DNA of 64,000 bases. It comes from Emticicia sp. C21 (GTDB lineage: Bacteria; Bacteroidota; Bacteroidia; Cytophagales; Spirosomataceae). The stretch covers positions 186,001 to 250,000 of the forward strand of contig NZ_QVMT01000002.1 of assembly GCF_003418935.1 (NCBI RefSeq). Reading direction: 5' to 3'. Of the stretch, positions 37,676-47,652 are shown piece after piece. The translations under genes and the position numbers were made by a program. Position 1 is the stretch's first letter, and each line of letters opens with the position of its first letter. Under the pieces are notes generated by a model. The model was not told the origin of the DNA and ran no database searches. It worked only from the letters and a program-made list of their open reading frames with translations.

Positions 37676-40600
37676 TTAATCAACCAATACAGCTTTTCCG
37701 CTGATTACGTCTTCTTCCACATGTTTGTATTTTACTTCGCGTTTCACAGTACCATCTTTGTATTGTACGCTTACACGTTGATTTCTGTCAGCAATTTTCT
37801 GAGTACGCGCCGGAGTAATAGGGCGTGAGCCTGAATCAGAGCTTCCGATACCACCGTCTTCTTCTGCCTTATTGGTTTGTAATTTCGGTTTTTCTTCTCT
37901 CGGAGGCGCTAGTTGCTGGAACCTTAATTCTACAACATTCGCTTTCATCAGGAAGCTAACTGTATCAGCATTTACCTTATTCAGGAAGTTTTTAAACAAC
38001 TCTACTGCCTCGAATTTATAGATTAACAATGGATCCTTCTGCTCATAAGAAGCATTCTGTACCGATTGTTTCAAGTCGTCCATATCGCGTAGGTGTTCTT
38101 TCCATTCCTGGTCAATAACTGTTAACGAAATATGTTTCTCTATTTCTTTGATTAACTCTCTGCCATCGCTTTCTACGGCATCTTTCAGATTGCAGTACAA
38201 ACCAATGTTTTGCGTACCATCACCAATAATGGCTACAAACGGCTCATCTACCAACGCACGGCGGTCTTTTAGCACATCAGATAAAACAGGTACCATTGTT
38301 TTACGGATATGATCATTCTTTGCCTTATAGGTTCTTTCAGCCTGCTGATAAAGTCTGTCTATTAATTTAGTATTTCCTTTCGAAAACTCATGGCGTTCAA
38401 TCTCAGGTTTAATACTTAATTTCTGAATGCTGCGTAGTTCAAATTCATCATAATTCCCCTCTGCATTCATCACAATATCACTACAGGTATCATACAGAAT
38501 ATTCGCAATATCCAATGATAATCTATCTCCAAAAAGGGCATTTCTACGACGTTTGTAAATCGTATCACGTTGGATATTCATTACGTCGTCGTACTCAATC
38601 AAACGCTTACGAGTACCAAAGTTATTCTCTTCTACTTTTTTCTGTGCTCGTTCAATAGAGTTGGTAATCATAGAGTGCTGAATCACTTCTCCCTCTTCCA
38701 TACCCATTCTGTCCATTACTTTTGCAATACGGTCAGAACCGAATAAACGCATCAACTGGTCTTCTAATGATACGAAAAATTGTGAAGTACCGGGGTCTCC
38801 CTGACGACCGGCACGACCTCTCAACTGGCGGTCAACACGACGAGAATCGTGGCGCTCTGTACCGATAATAGCCAGTCCACCGGCGGTTTTACTTTCAGGA
38901 GTTAGCTTGATGTCAGTACCACGACCAGCCATGTTGGTGGCAATCGTAACCGTACCCGGTTTTCCGGCTTCTGCTACGATATCGGCCTCACGGGCATGTT
39001 GCTTCGCATTCAATACCTGGTGTGGAATCTTACGAAGGGTAAGCATTCTGCTCAGAATCTCTGAGTTTTCAACAGAAGTTGTACCTACCAGTACCGGGCG
39101 ACCAATGCTTACCAATTGCACGATTTCATCTACTACAGCATTGTATTTTTCACGAACAGTTTTGTAAACCTTATCTTCTTCGTCTTTACGGATAATTGCT
39201 CTGTTGGTAGGGATACTAACCACATCCAGTTTATAAATCTTCCAGAACTCCCCTGCTTCTGTTTCGGCAGTACCCGTCATACCTGCCAGTTTGTGGTACA
39301 TACGGAAGTAGTTCTGCAAGGTAATAGTCGCATAAGTTTGCGTCGAATCTTCTACTTTTACGTTCTCCTTAGCTTCAACAGCCTGGTGTAAACCATCCGA
39401 CCAACGACGGCCATCCATGATACGACCTGTCTGCTCATCCACAATCATTACTTTGTTATCCAACACTACATACTCAACATCTTTTTCGAATAAGGTATAA
39501 GCCTTTAATAACTGATTAACAGAGTGGATACGCTCGGCTTTCAAAGAATAATCACGAATGACTTCATCTTTTTTGATGATTTTATCCTGCTCCGGCAAAT
39601 CTGATTTTTCGATAGCAGCTAAATCAACACCTAAATCAGGCATTAAGAAGAAATTGTGGTCTTCGCCTTCTCCGGTAATAAAATCAAGACCTTTATCTGT
39701 TAACTCGATTGAGTTATTTTTTTCATCAATAGTAAAATACAATGGAGCGTCTGCCTCAGGCATTAATTTCTGGTTTTCAGCCAGATAAGTTGCTTCTGTT
39801 TCGTGTAAGATTTGTCTCATCCCTTGTTCAGACAAATACTTAATCAAAGGCTTGTTTTTAGGCAAACCACGGAACGCACGGAATAAAGCTAAACCACCCT
39901 CTTTTTTATTACCTGCCGCAATCAGCTTTTTAGCTTCATTGAGGTAACTATTAGTCAAAGTTTTCTGCGCTTCTACAATACGTTGGATACGTGGTTTCAA
40001 TGATAAGAATAGTTCTTCATCACCTGTGCGTGACATTGGCCCACTGATAATCAATGGTGTACGGGCATCATCCACTAATACGGAGTCAACCTCATCGACC
40101 ATTGCGTAGTGGTGTTCGCGTTGTACCAACTCTTCCGGGTCGTTTACCATGTTATCACGTAGGTAATCGAAACCAAATTCGTTATTTGTACCATAAGTGA
40201 TACCAGCCGCATAAGCAGCTCTACGAGCAGATGAGTTGGCCGGATGTTTATCAATACAATCGCAGGTGATACCATTGAACTCAAAAATCGGTCCCATCCA
40301 CTCCGAGTCACGACGAGCCAGGTAGTCGTTCACCGTTACGATATGTACACCCTTACCTGCTAACGCATTCAAAAATGCCGGGAAAGTTGCCACTAAGGTT
40401 TTACCTTCTCCGGTTGCCATTTCGGCAATTTTACCTTTATGCAGGGCAGCGCCACCAATAATCTGTACATCGTAGTGCACCATGTTCCAGGTTATTATAT
40501 TTCCGGCGGCTAACCACTGGTTTTGCCAGATAGCCTTATCACCCTCTATTCTGATATGGCCTTTTTTCATGGCCAACTCACGGTCGAGATGTGTAGCAGT

Positions 40601-41002
40601 AACAGTGATTTCTGCATTTTCAGTAAAACGGCGAGCCGTTTCTTTTACAATCGCAAACGCTTTTGGCAGAATCTCTAAAAGAACTACTTCCAGTTCTTTG
40701 TTTCTATCCAGTTTCAGTTCATCAATTTTTCTGAAAGAAGCTTCTTTTTCATCAACCTCCATATCAGGATTATTGTCGATGTTTTCTTTCAATTGATTAA
40801 TCTGGTCGTCGATATGTGAAAGTTTCTGCGCAATATAGTTTTGTAACTTGGTGGTCTTAGCACGAAACTCATCATGGGAAAGACTCTTCAATTTGGCAAA
40901 TTCTTCATTTGTCAGTCCTACATAAGGTTGTAACTCCTTATTATCCTTATCAGACTTTGTTCCGAAAATCTGTGTGATTCCCTTGGTTAAAAAATTCAGC
41001 AT
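37676..41002 (-). CDS. secA: Preprotein translocase motor subunit SecA
   Basis: SecA is the ATPase that drives unfolded proteins through SecYEG. The 1108-residue protein is longer than the E. coli enzyme, as usual in Bacteroidota, mainly through extra N-terminal segments (about 60-110 and 145-180). Walker A is GEGKTLVA near residues 198-205, and the DEAD-box variant is [20 protein letters not shown] near 305. Motif VI region [11 protein letters not shown]...[20 protein letters not shown] is complete. The C-terminal zinc-binding SecB/lipid motif is absent; the tail ends [14 protein letters not shown]. It heads a two-gene unit with the exported protein at 37114, from the promoter near 41140. 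Confidence 0.98.
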   Translation of the reverse strand: MLNFLTKGITQIFGTKSDKDNKELQPYVGLTNEEFAKLKSLSHDEFRAKTTKLQNYIAQKLSHIDDQINQLKENIDNNPDMEVDEKEASFRKIDELKLDRNKELEVVLLEILPKAFAIVKETARRFTENAEITVTATHLDRELAMKKGHIRIEGDKAIWQNQWLAAGNIITWNMVHYDVQIIGGAALHKGKIAEMATGEGKTLVATFPAFLNALAGKGVHIVTVNDYLARRDSEWMGPIFEFNGITCDCIDKHPANSSARRAAYAAGITYGTNNEFGFDYLRDNMVNDPEELVQREHHYAMVDEVDSVLVDDARTPLIISGPMSRTGDEELFLSLKPRIQRIVEAQKTLTNSYLNEAKKLIAAGNKKEGGLALFRAFRGLPKNKPLIKYLSEQGMRQILHETEATYLAENQKLMPEADAPLYFTIDEKNNSIELTDKGLDFITGEGEDHNFFLMPDLGVDLAAIEKSDLPEQDKIIKKDEVIRDYSLKAERIHSVNQLLKAYTLFEKDVEYVVLDNKVMIVDEQTGRIMDGRRWSDGLHQAVEAKENVKVEDSTQTYATITLQNYFRMYHKLAGMTGTAETEAGEFWKIYKLDVVSIPTNRAIIRKDEEDKVYKTVREKYNAVVDEIVQLVSIGRPVLVGTTSVENSEILSRMLTLRKIPHQVLNAKQHAREADIVAEAGKPGTVTIATNMAGRGTDIKLTPESKTAGGLAIIGTERHDSRRVDRQLRGRAGRQGDPGTSQFFVSLEDQLMRLFGSDRIAKVMDRMGMEEGEVIQHSMITNSIERAQKKVEENNFGTRKRLIEYDDVMNIQRDTIYKRRRNALFGDRLSLDIANILYDTCSDIVMNAEGNYDEFELRSIQKLSIKPEIERHEFSKGNTKLIDRLYQQAERTYKAKNDHIRKTMVPVLSDVLKDRRALVDEPFVAIIGDGTQNIGLYCNLKDAVESDGRELIKEIEKHISLTVIDQEWKEHLRDMDDLKQSVQNASYEQKDPLLIYKFEAVELFKNFLNKVNADTVSFLMKANVVELRFQQLAPPREEKPKLQTNKAEEDGGIGSSDSGSRPITPARTQKIADRNQRVSVQYKDGTVKREVKYKHVEEDVISGKAVLVD

Positions 41003-41133
41003 CTGTATATCTTGTTCTTAATTTCTTATTGATATGAAACTTTACCTGTCAAATACCTCTCCAAATCCATTAAACCTGCCATTTTGTCAATCTTTAAATG
41101 GCTGATTGTGAAGTATTTCTATTTTTAAGGCTG

Positions 41134-41166
41134 CAAATTTACGCTTTTATGACAGTTTAATAACAA
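41134..41166 (-). promoter_or_regulatory. secA promoter
   Basis: On the minus strand TTG (41166-41164) is followed by 22 nt and then TAAATTTG (41141-41134), an exact -7 box continued by CAGCC. The predicted leader is about 125 nt. The rest of the 309-base gap to the dehydrogenase gene shows no clear rightward promoter. Confidence 0.55.
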
Positions 41167-41311
41167 CAAAATTAGGGGAATATTGTTAATAAATGTCCAT
41201 GTAATGTGGTGAACGGCGAAATTTTAAAGTTTATTTAATTCTTTTCTTTTTAGATACGTAGCAAATCTGCCTTTTCTTCCTCAAATTTGAACCCTAAAAA
41301 AACAGAACCCC

Positions 41312-44233
41312 ATGTTTGAGTCATTGCTGAAAGATTTTGAGGGAGAATTATACTTTAGAGATACCATTGTTGACGAGGCCATCAGAACGGTTTATGCCAC
41401 CGATGCCTCTGTGTATCAGGAAAAACCTATTGCTGTAGCCTTACCAAAAAGTGTTCAGGATATTCGTCAGTTAATCCATTTTGCTAATAGTAATCAACTT
41501 ACTTTAATACCTCGTGCCGCCGGTACATCACTGGCTGGACAAGTTGTGGGAAAAGGATTGGTAGTAGATATATCTAAAAATTTTACCAATATTTTAGAAG
41601 TCAATCGGGAGGAGAAGTGGGTACGAGTGCAGCCCGGAGTGATTCGTGATGATTTGAATGCCAATCTGAAGCCCTATGGATTAATGTTTGGGCCGGAGAC
41701 TTCAACGTCTAGCCGTGCGATGATTGGAGGAATGATTGGGAATAATTCATGTGGCTTACATTCTATTATCTGGGGAACGACAAGAGATAATCTGCTGGAA
41801 GTGAAAACCTTATTATCAGATGGAAGTGAAGCAGTTTTTGGAGCTATTACTGCTGAGGAATTGAATAAGAAAAGCCAATTAAAGAATAAGGAGGGAGAGA
41901 TTTACAGAGAGTTAATTGCTTTAATTGATAATTCAGAAAATCAGGAAGCAATCAGAACCGGATTTCCTAAAAAGGCAATTACCCGCCGGAATACTGGTTA
42001 TGCCCTTGATGTAGTTGAGGAAATGTGGCAAATAAAAACCGGGAACCCTTTCAACCTGAGTAGCCTGATAGCAGGGTCGGAGGGGACTTTATGCTTTGTC
42101 ACAGAAGCTAAATTGAAACTGATAGACTTACCACCCACCGAAGTAGGAATGGTAGCAGTGCATACAGTCAGCTTACACGAAGCATTAATGGCAAATCTGA
42201 TTGCCTTGAAACATGAATGCTCGGCTTCGGAATTAGTAGATGATTTTATCATGGAGTTTACCAAAACCAATATTGAGCAATCGAAAAATCGGTTCTTTAT
42301 TGAGGGTGGCCCTAAGGCGATATTGATGGTAGAGTTTTTTGCTGAAACGGAAGCAGACTTGAGAGAAAAAGCTGAAAGGCTAATAGCGGAATTGAAAGAT
42401 AATAACTTAGGATATGCTTATCCGATTTTACTACAGGATGATGCCAAAAAAGCATGGGAGGTACGCAAAGGGGGATTAGGCTTATTAAGAAACTTACCCG
42501 GTGATACGCAACCCGTTAATCTGATAGAGGACTGCGCCGTTGACCTGGAAGACTTACCGGCTTATATTGCTGAGTTAGAAGTACTACTCAAAAATCATGG
42601 TGTTCAATATTCCATGTATGCACATGCAGGCGCAGGAGAATTGCATGTAGAGCCGATGGTAAATCTTAAAACATCAGAGGGCAGAACATTATTCCGTACA
42701 ATTCTGGCAGAAACAGCAGCATTGGTTAAAAAATACGGTGGTTCGCTTTCAGGGGAACATGGGGATGGGCGGTTGAGAGGTGAGTTTATCCCGTTTATGA
42801 TGGGAGAGAAGAACTATAATCTATTCAGACAGGTAAAGCAGATTTTTGATGCAAATGGTATCTTCAATAAAGGCAAAATTGTAGATACACCACCGATGAA
42901 CGAATTTCTGCGTTACGAAGCTGATAAGAATATTCCTGTTCAAAAGACTGTCTTTGATTTCTCTAAACAGGAGAGTTTTTTACGTTTAGCCGAAAAATGT
43001 AGTGGCTCAGGTGACTGCCGGAAAACCGAGATAACGGGTGGAACCATGTGCCCAAGCTATATGGCTACCCGAAGTGAGAGAGATACTACCAGGGCAAGAG
43101 CCAATATTTTACGGCAATACCTGACGGATAACTCTGAGACAAAAGCAGCCGGAATGGAAGAAACGAAAGAGATTCTGGATTTGTGTCTATCCTGCAAAGC
43201 ATGTAAATCAGAATGTCCTTCTAGCGTAGATATGGCAAAAATGAAAGGTGAGTTCTTGCAGCACTATTATGATGAACATGGTATTTCTTTCCGCTCTAAA
43301 CTGATAGGTACTTTTACTAAGCAGATGCGTTTGGCAAGTATACTTCCCTGGGGGTATAACTTTATTTTTAAAACGGACTTTACCCGCCGCATAGCTAATC
43401 GGATTGTTGGGTTTCACCCAGATCGTACAATGCCCTTGTTACACAGCCACACTTTAAGAAATTGGTATAAAAATGCCAAAGAGGTAAAAGACTTTAATTC
43501 AACTAAAAAGGTCTACCTGTTTTGTGATGAGTTTACAGATTTCAATGATGTTGAGGTCGGCAAAAAACTGATTTTGCTTTTACAGAAATTAGGTTATCAA
43601 GTATTGATTCCGAAACATGTAGAAAGTGGGAGAACGTACCTGTCAAAAGGCATGATTAGGGAAGCCCAAAAGATTGCTATTCAGAATGTAAATGCCTTGA
43701 AAGATTTGGTGAAAGAGGAGATACCAATCATTGGCATAGAACCATCAGCTATTCTGACGCTTAAAGATGAATATCTGGAATTAGTACCGGAAAATTTCAG
43801 AGAAGCAGCCCAGCAGATCGCTCATAATACCTTTATTTTTGAAGAATGGTTTGCCCGCGAAATAGATAGAGGAAATATTAAGAAAGAAGCATTCTCTACT
43901 GAAAAACGGTTGATAAAACTACACGGACATTGTCACCAGAAAGCTTTATCCTCTCTCACACCAAGTAAGAAAAGCTTATCATTACCTGCCAATTACGAAG
44001 TGCATCTGATTCCATCAGGCTGTTGTGGTATGGCTGGCTCTTTTGGCTATGAAGCCGAACATTATGATGTTTCTATGAAAATCGGTGAGTTGGTATTATT
44101 TCCGACAGTTAGAAAACAATCGAAGGAGGTAATTATTGCTGCCCCAGGTACAAGCTGTCGCCATCAGATAAAAGATGGAACGGGGCGTGTAGCAAAGCAT
44201 CCGGCTGAGATTTTGTACGAGGCACTCTTATAA
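41312..44233 (+). CDS. FAD-linked and Fe-S-containing 2-hydroxyacid dehydrogenase (YdiJ/GlcD-GlcF-like)
   Basis: A single 973-residue chain. An N-terminal PCMH-type FAD-binding domain (about 40-270; RAAGTSLAGQVVG, GPETSTSSRAMIGGMIGNNS) is followed by the FAD-oxidase C domain (about 280-530, with HAGAGELHVEP). Then come two Cys clusters of a ferredoxin-like unit: CSGSGDC...MCPSY near 563 and CLSCKACKSECP near 624. The C-terminal CCG-type heterodisulfide-reductase-like region contains HGHCHQKAL and SGCCGMAGSFGYE. This architecture fits D-lactate, glycolate or D-2-hydroxyglutarate dehydrogenases that feed electrons to quinone or a carrier. E. coli YdiJ is the nearest well-known layout. Substrate is not determined. 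It is probably a single-gene unit. Confidence 0.92.
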   Translation: MFESLLKDFEGELYFRDTIVDEAIRTVYATDASVYQEKPIAVALPKSVQDIRQLIHFANSNQLTLIPRAAGTSLAGQVVGKGLVVDISKNFTNILEVNREEKWVRVQPGVIRDDLNANLKPYGLMFGPETSTSSRAMIGGMIGNNSCGLHSIIWGTTRDNLLEVKTLLSDGSEAVFGAITAEELNKKSQLKNKEGEIYRELIALIDNSENQEAIRTGFPKKAITRRNTGYALDVVEEMWQIKTGNPFNLSSLIAGSEGTLCFVTEAKLKLIDLPPTEVGMVAVHTVSLHEALMANLIALKHECSASELVDDFIMEFTKTNIEQSKNRFFIEGGPKAILMVEFFAETEADLREKAERLIAELKDNNLGYAYPILLQDDAKKAWEVRKGGLGLLRNLPGDTQPVNLIEDCAVDLEDLPAYIAELEVLLKNHGVQYSMYAHAGAGELHVEPMVNLKTSEGRTLFRTILAETAALVKKYGGSLSGEHGDGRLRGEFIPFMMGEKNYNLFRQVKQIFDANGIFNKGKIVDTPPMNEFLRYEADKNIPVQKTVFDFSKQESFLRLAEKCSGSGDCRKTEITGGTMCPSYMATRSERDTTRARANILRQYLTDNSETKAAGMEETKEILDLCLSCKACKSECPSSVDMAKMKGEFLQHYYDEHGISFRSKLIGTFTKQMRLASILPWGYNFIFKTDFTRRIANRIVGFHPDRTMPLLHSHTLRNWYKNAKEVKDFNSTKKVYLFCDEFTDFNDVEVGKKLILLLQKLGYQVLIPKHVESGRTYLSKGMIREAQKIAIQNVNALKDLVKEEIPIIGIEPSAILTLKDEYLELVPENFREAAQQIAHNTFIFEEWFAREIDRGNIKKEAFSTEKRLIKLHGHCHQKALSSLTPSKKSLSLPANYEVHLIPSGCCGMAGSFGYEAEHYDVSMKIGELVLFPTVRKQSKEVIIAAPGTSCRHQIKDGTGRVAKHPAEILYEALL

Positions 44234-44267
44234 CTGTGGCGCGAACGGGACGTTCGCGCCACAGTTA
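44231..44267. repeat. Perfect G/C-rich palindrome between convergent genes
   Basis: Two exact 17-bp arms (44231-44247 and 44251-44267; core GTGGCGCGAACG) flank a GGA loop. It starts at the dehydrogenase stop codon and ends two bases before the panB stop codon, so it fills the whole gap. There is no T tract, so it is either a rho-assisted barrier or a REP copy that serves as a 3' end for both genes. Confidence 0.75.
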
Positions 44268-44268
44268 G

Positions 44269-45084
44269 CTAATAAGACTCTTTTTCATTAGGGAAATCAG
44301 AAGATTTCACATCCTTAGTATAATTCTTAACTGCCTCTGTCATAATCGTATGCAAATCGGCATATCTGCGTAAGAAACGAGGAGAAAACTCTTTGTTAAT
44401 ACCCAACATATCATGTACCACTAAAATCTGTCCATCGCAATGAGGACCAGCACCGATACCTACTGTTGGAATACTGATGCTTTCGGTAACTTTTTTTGCT
44501 AAATCAGCTGGAATCTTTTCTAATACTACACCAAAGCAACCGACTTCGTCAAGCATTTTGGCATTGGCTATCAATTGCTCTGCTTCTTCCTCTTCTTTGG
44601 CTCTTACGGCATAAGTACCAAATTTATAGATAGATTGTGGTGTAAGCCCCAGGTGTCCCATCACAGGAATACCTGCGCTTAAAATTCTCACAATTGATTC
44701 TTTTACTTCAATGCCACCCTCTAATTTAACTGCGTGTCCTCCTGATTCTTTCATGATTCTGATGGCTGAACGCAGTGCTTCTGATGAATTACCCTGATAC
44801 GAACCAAAAGGTAAATCTACTACTACTAAAGCCCTTTTCACAGCCTTGACCACCGCCTGCGCATGGTATATCATATTATCGACAGTAATCGGCAAAGTAG
44901 TTTCATGACCCGCCATTACATTCGATGCCGAATCACCTACCAAAATGAGTTCTACCCCTCCACCATCAACAATTTTGGCCATTGAGTAATCGTAAGAGGT
45001 AAGACAGGCTATCTTATCGCCTTTGCGTTTCATCTCCTGCAAGGTATGGGTAGTAATGCGTTTTATTTCAGAATGAGTAGACAT
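44269..45084 (-). CDS. panB: 3-methyl-2-oxobutanoate hydroxymethyltransferase
   Basis: PanB makes ketopantoate from 2-oxoisovalerate and 5,10-methylenetetrahydrofolate, the first committed step of pantothenate and coenzyme A synthesis. The 271-residue length is normal. Conserved blocks are [35 protein letters not shown] (metal-binding Asp), the AVKLEGG substrate segment, GHLGLTPQS and [20 protein letters not shown]. It is convergent with the FAD dehydrogenase. panC is not in the neighbourhood. No clear promoter was found; GAATTAG-GATT repeats occur between 45090 and 45130. Confidence 0.97.
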   Translation of the reverse strand: MSTHSEIKRITTHTLQEMKRKGDKIACLTSYDYSMAKIVDGGGVELILVGDSASNVMAGHETTLPITVDNMIYHAQAVVKAVKRALVVVDLPFGSYQGNSSEALRSAIRIMKESGGHAVKLEGGIEVKESIVRILSAGIPVMGHLGLTPQSIYKFGTYAVRAKEEEEAEQLIANAKMLDEVGCFGVVLEKIPADLAKKVTESISIPTVGIGAGPHCDGQILVVHDMLGINKEFSPRFLRRYADLHTIMTEAVKNYTKDVKSSDFPNEKESY

Positions 45085-45199
45085 GGAAGAAATTAGTGAA
45101 TTAGCGATTTACTGAATTAGTGATTAATTTTTAACAGATTCTACTATAACGTTTCTCTGTTCTTTTAGTTCTTGAAGCAAAGTAAAGAAGCTTATTTTT

Positions 45200-46480
45200 T
45201 TACCTTGGTACCAACCAGTTTTCGGGGTTCAGCCTTTCGGTATTATGCCATATCTGGAAATTAATTTCTGTTGCTCCACCAGATACTCCGGCTGTACCAA
45301 TGGTTTCTTTGGCGCTGATTTTTTGCCCGACCGAGGCAAATACCTGATTAAGATTGGCATAAACTGTAAAGTAATCACCATGTTGTACGGCCACTACTCT
45401 ACCCAAACCCGGAATCTCAGTTATATCTTTTACGATACCATCATATACCGACCTCACGGTGGCATTAGAGGGCGTCTGAATATCTATGCCGTTGTTATTG
45501 ATTAATACTCCATGCAGAACAGGATGTTCTTTTACGCCAAATCGGTCAGATATAAAACCTCTTTGCACAGGCCAGGGTAAGCGTGCACGGGAAGCACCAA
45601 ACGAACGCCCCAAAGTGGTTTCTTCCATATCCAGATCCATAATAGGTTTGTTGCTTCTCTTTCGGGTCGGGTTTGTTTTGGCTAATTTGGCTTCTTTATC
45701 CTGTTTTCTTTCTCTTTCTTTATTCTTTTTGGCAATTTCTCTGGCTACTACATTGGCAATCAGATTATCTAATTTGGTAACCGAGCGTTTCGTAGCTTCA
45801 ATTTCTTTTCTTAAATCAGTCTCTTTTTTTGACAACTCGCCTACCATTTCAGTCTGTTTGGTTTTGAGTTGTTCAAGATTTTTCGTTTCTACTACCTTAG
45901 CCGTAATCAAACGATTTTTAGCAGTGCGTTTTCCCTCCAGATTGGTTTGTCTTTCATATAGCAGTGCCGCTACTTTATTCATTTGGGTTACCTGCGCTTT
46001 ACGGTTTTCGGTATATTGTTGCAGATATTTATACCGCATCAACAATTCGTTGAAAGAAGAAGAAGAAAATAAAAAGCTGAGTTTATTGAGTTTACCACTG
46101 TACTTTGAAGCAGAATAAAGCATGGCGGCATATTCTTCTTTTAGTTTAATCAGTTTATCTTCAAGATTTTCTTTGGCGCTAACAATATCCTGCATCTCCA
46201 CATCAATCAGTTCCATATCCTGTTCCATCAGGCCGATTTGCTCTTCTCTGGAAGATATTTGCTCTTTAATAGCCTTGATATTACCAACCGTAACTTCTTT
46301 TTTGGCTGTAGCGCTTTCTAAAGCCCTTGTAGTTTCGGCAATCTTTTCCAGATTTCTTTTTTTCTCATTTTCTAGTTGAGAACGCGATTTTCGGGTGCGT
46401 TGAGCAAACGCTTGTTGATTAATCAGTAAGCCAAAAAGAAAGCAGGTAAGAAAAAAATATGTTAGACTTTTTAAAGACAT
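45200..46480 (-). CDS. EnvC-like exported protein with degenerate M23/LytM domain
   Basis: A 426-residue protein. The signal peptide ends near AFA-Q (residue 27). A long coiled coil (about 30-255) precedes a basic linker and a C-terminal LytM domain (about 295-425). The two zinc-ligand positions are altered: the usual HxGxD reads NNNGID near residue 328, and the usual YxHL reads YANL near 375, although the nearby HGDYFTVY is kept. This is the pattern of EnvC, which does not cleave peptidoglycan itself but activates amidases at division. The role as amidase activator is inferred from that. It ends the TPR-DUF4292-EnvC operon, with a foldback element directly upstream. Confidence 0.9.
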   Translation of the reverse strand: MSLKSLTYFFLTCFLFGLLINQQAFAQRTRKSRSQLENEKKRNLEKIAETTRALESATAKKEVTVGNIKAIKEQISSREEQIGLMEQDMELIDVEMQDIVSAKENLEDKLIKLKEEYAAMLYSASKYSGKLNKLSFLFSSSSFNELLMRYKYLQQYTENRKAQVTQMNKVAALLYERQTNLEGKRTAKNRLITAKVVETKNLEQLKTKQTEMVGELSKKETDLRKEIEATKRSVTKLDNLIANVVAREIAKKNKERERKQDKEAKLAKTNPTRKRSNKPIMDLDMEETTLGRSFGASRARLPWPVQRGFISDRFGVKEHPVLHGVLINNNGIDIQTPSNATVRSVYDGIVKDITEIPGLGRVVAVQHGDYFTVYANLNQVFASVGQKISAKETIGTAGVSGGATEINFQIWHNTERLNPENWLVPR

Positions 46481-46500
46481 CAGGCGTTGGTTTAGGACTA

Positions 46501-46702
46501 GAGCATGTTTAAAAATTATATTTCGACCTACAAAGCTATCTTTTTAAGTCATGCTGCGTTATATTTTTTCAATGTAGCTGCCGCTTCGGCGGTCCGATGG
46601 CTACATTGAAAAAATATGCCCGCGCGGCGTCCGCTTGCCTGACTCAAAAATCTATGCTTTTCGGCGGCCGCGCGGTCAGAAAAACAATATTTAAACATGC
46701 TC
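46501..46702. mobile_element. Foldback MITE-like element, 202 bp
   Basis: The ends are perfect 13-bp terminal inverted repeats, GAGCATGTTTAAA (46501-46513) and its complement (46690-46702). The centre holds a perfect 18-bp inverted repeat (46561-46578 against 46600-46617) around a nested GCCG-CTT-CGGC hairpin. Comparing the left arm (46501-46578) with the complement of the right arm (46600-46702) shows similarity along the whole length; the right arm carries two extra G/C-rich blocks. There is no room for a transposase, so it would have to be mobilised in trans. Flanking bases are CTA on the left and TTA on the right; a target duplication is not clear. It separates the DUF4292 and EnvC-like genes. 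Confidence 0.72.
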
Positions 46703-46712
46703 TTAGCCAAGG

Positions 46713-47546
46713 CTATTTTGGCGAATACCCTTTAGGAATACTGAACGAGAATCCGGGGCTTTCGTCAAGAAACTCAATTCTATTATGCTGCAAATTTATT
46801 AAAGTCTGGTTAGTTTTATTATCTTTTGCTGCATCAATCTTAGCAATAATGGCTTGTGGAAACAAAAAATTATTAATCGATAGAAAATTATCGTAGTCAA
46901 TCTGCATTTTGCTACTGCCAGTTGTATCAGCTGCTGTTAGCTTCCGGAGCTTTAAATTAGGCTCTGCAATAATATTCTCAATTTGTATACTATTCTCTTT
47001 TTGTCTGATTACGAAACTGCCTTCTTGTTTAGTAATCTCATCGCTCTCACGTTTTTTGATAGGCATATTGCCTATTAAGATAGATTGCACAAGGTCATAG
47101 TTAAGATTAAAATTGAATTGTCGGCTCAGGGTAGCAAAATCGTATTTATAATAAGTACGATGAAGTCGGTCGAGGAAAATAATTGAATCTTTTGTGATAA
47201 GTCCTCTGGCTACCTCTAAACCTACCGCAATCGATAACCAGATTTTATTGTCTTTTTCAATATGTGCCGTTACAGGAAACGACTGGCTATCTGATCCGGA
47301 CGAATAATCAACTTTTGATTTTATTTTCAAAAACTTAAAATCTATTTCAGCAGGTGTTATATCTACCTTAAGAATGGGGTCTGGGCTGGTAACCGGTGTA
47401 TCAATTTTAGCAGGTATATCAGGTTGTGTTACCGCTACATTGGTAGAATCTTTAGTTTCAGTTTTATGAATTCTCTGACGCTTGCAGGAAGTCGTGAATA
47501 GAACTATCAGACAAGAGCAAGTCAGAATAATATAACGGCTTGACAT
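46713..47546 (-). CDS. DUF4292 lipoprotein
   Basis: A 277-residue lipoprotein. The signal peptide ends in TTSC (Cys-21). A Thr/Asp/Pro-rich tether (about 25-60) precedes a beta-rich domain of the DUF4292 family, with the characteristic segment KIDFKFLKIKSKVDYSS-like start (here EIDFKFLKIKSKVDYS) and later WLSIAVGLEVARGLITKDSI. The fold resembles LolA/LolB-type lipoprotein carriers in general shape; a role in the outer membrane is inferred. It is the middle gene of the TPR-DUF4292-EnvC order often conserved in Bacteroidota. The foldback element begins 10 bases after its stop codon. Confidence 0.87.
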   Translation of the reverse strand: MSSRYIILTCSCLIVLFTTSCKRQRIHKTETKDSTNVAVTQPDIPAKIDTPVTSPDPILKVDITPAEIDFKFLKIKSKVDYSSGSDSQSFPVTAHIEKDNKIWLSIAVGLEVARGLITKDSIIFLDRLHRTYYKYDFATLSRQFNFNLNYDLVQSILIGNMPIKKRESDEITKQEGSFVIRQKENSIQIENIIAEPNLKLRKLTAADTTGSSKMQIDYDNFLSINNFLFPQAIIAKIDAAKDNKTNQTLINLQHNRIEFLDESPGFSFSIPKGYSPK

Positions 47547-47652
47547 ATTTGTGGAAGTTTTAAAGATTTGCTTAGACTGCTCTACTCCGGTGCAATTATC
47601 GGAATAAAAATCTTTTCAGGGCAAATGTTTCAACAGTTTAAGTAAGGTGAGT

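Noticed and set aside
45486-46379. Long rightward frames opposite the EnvC-like gene
   Set aside because: They are antisense shadows of the coiled-coil coding sequence, rich in Ser and Leu from reversed Glu/Lys codons.
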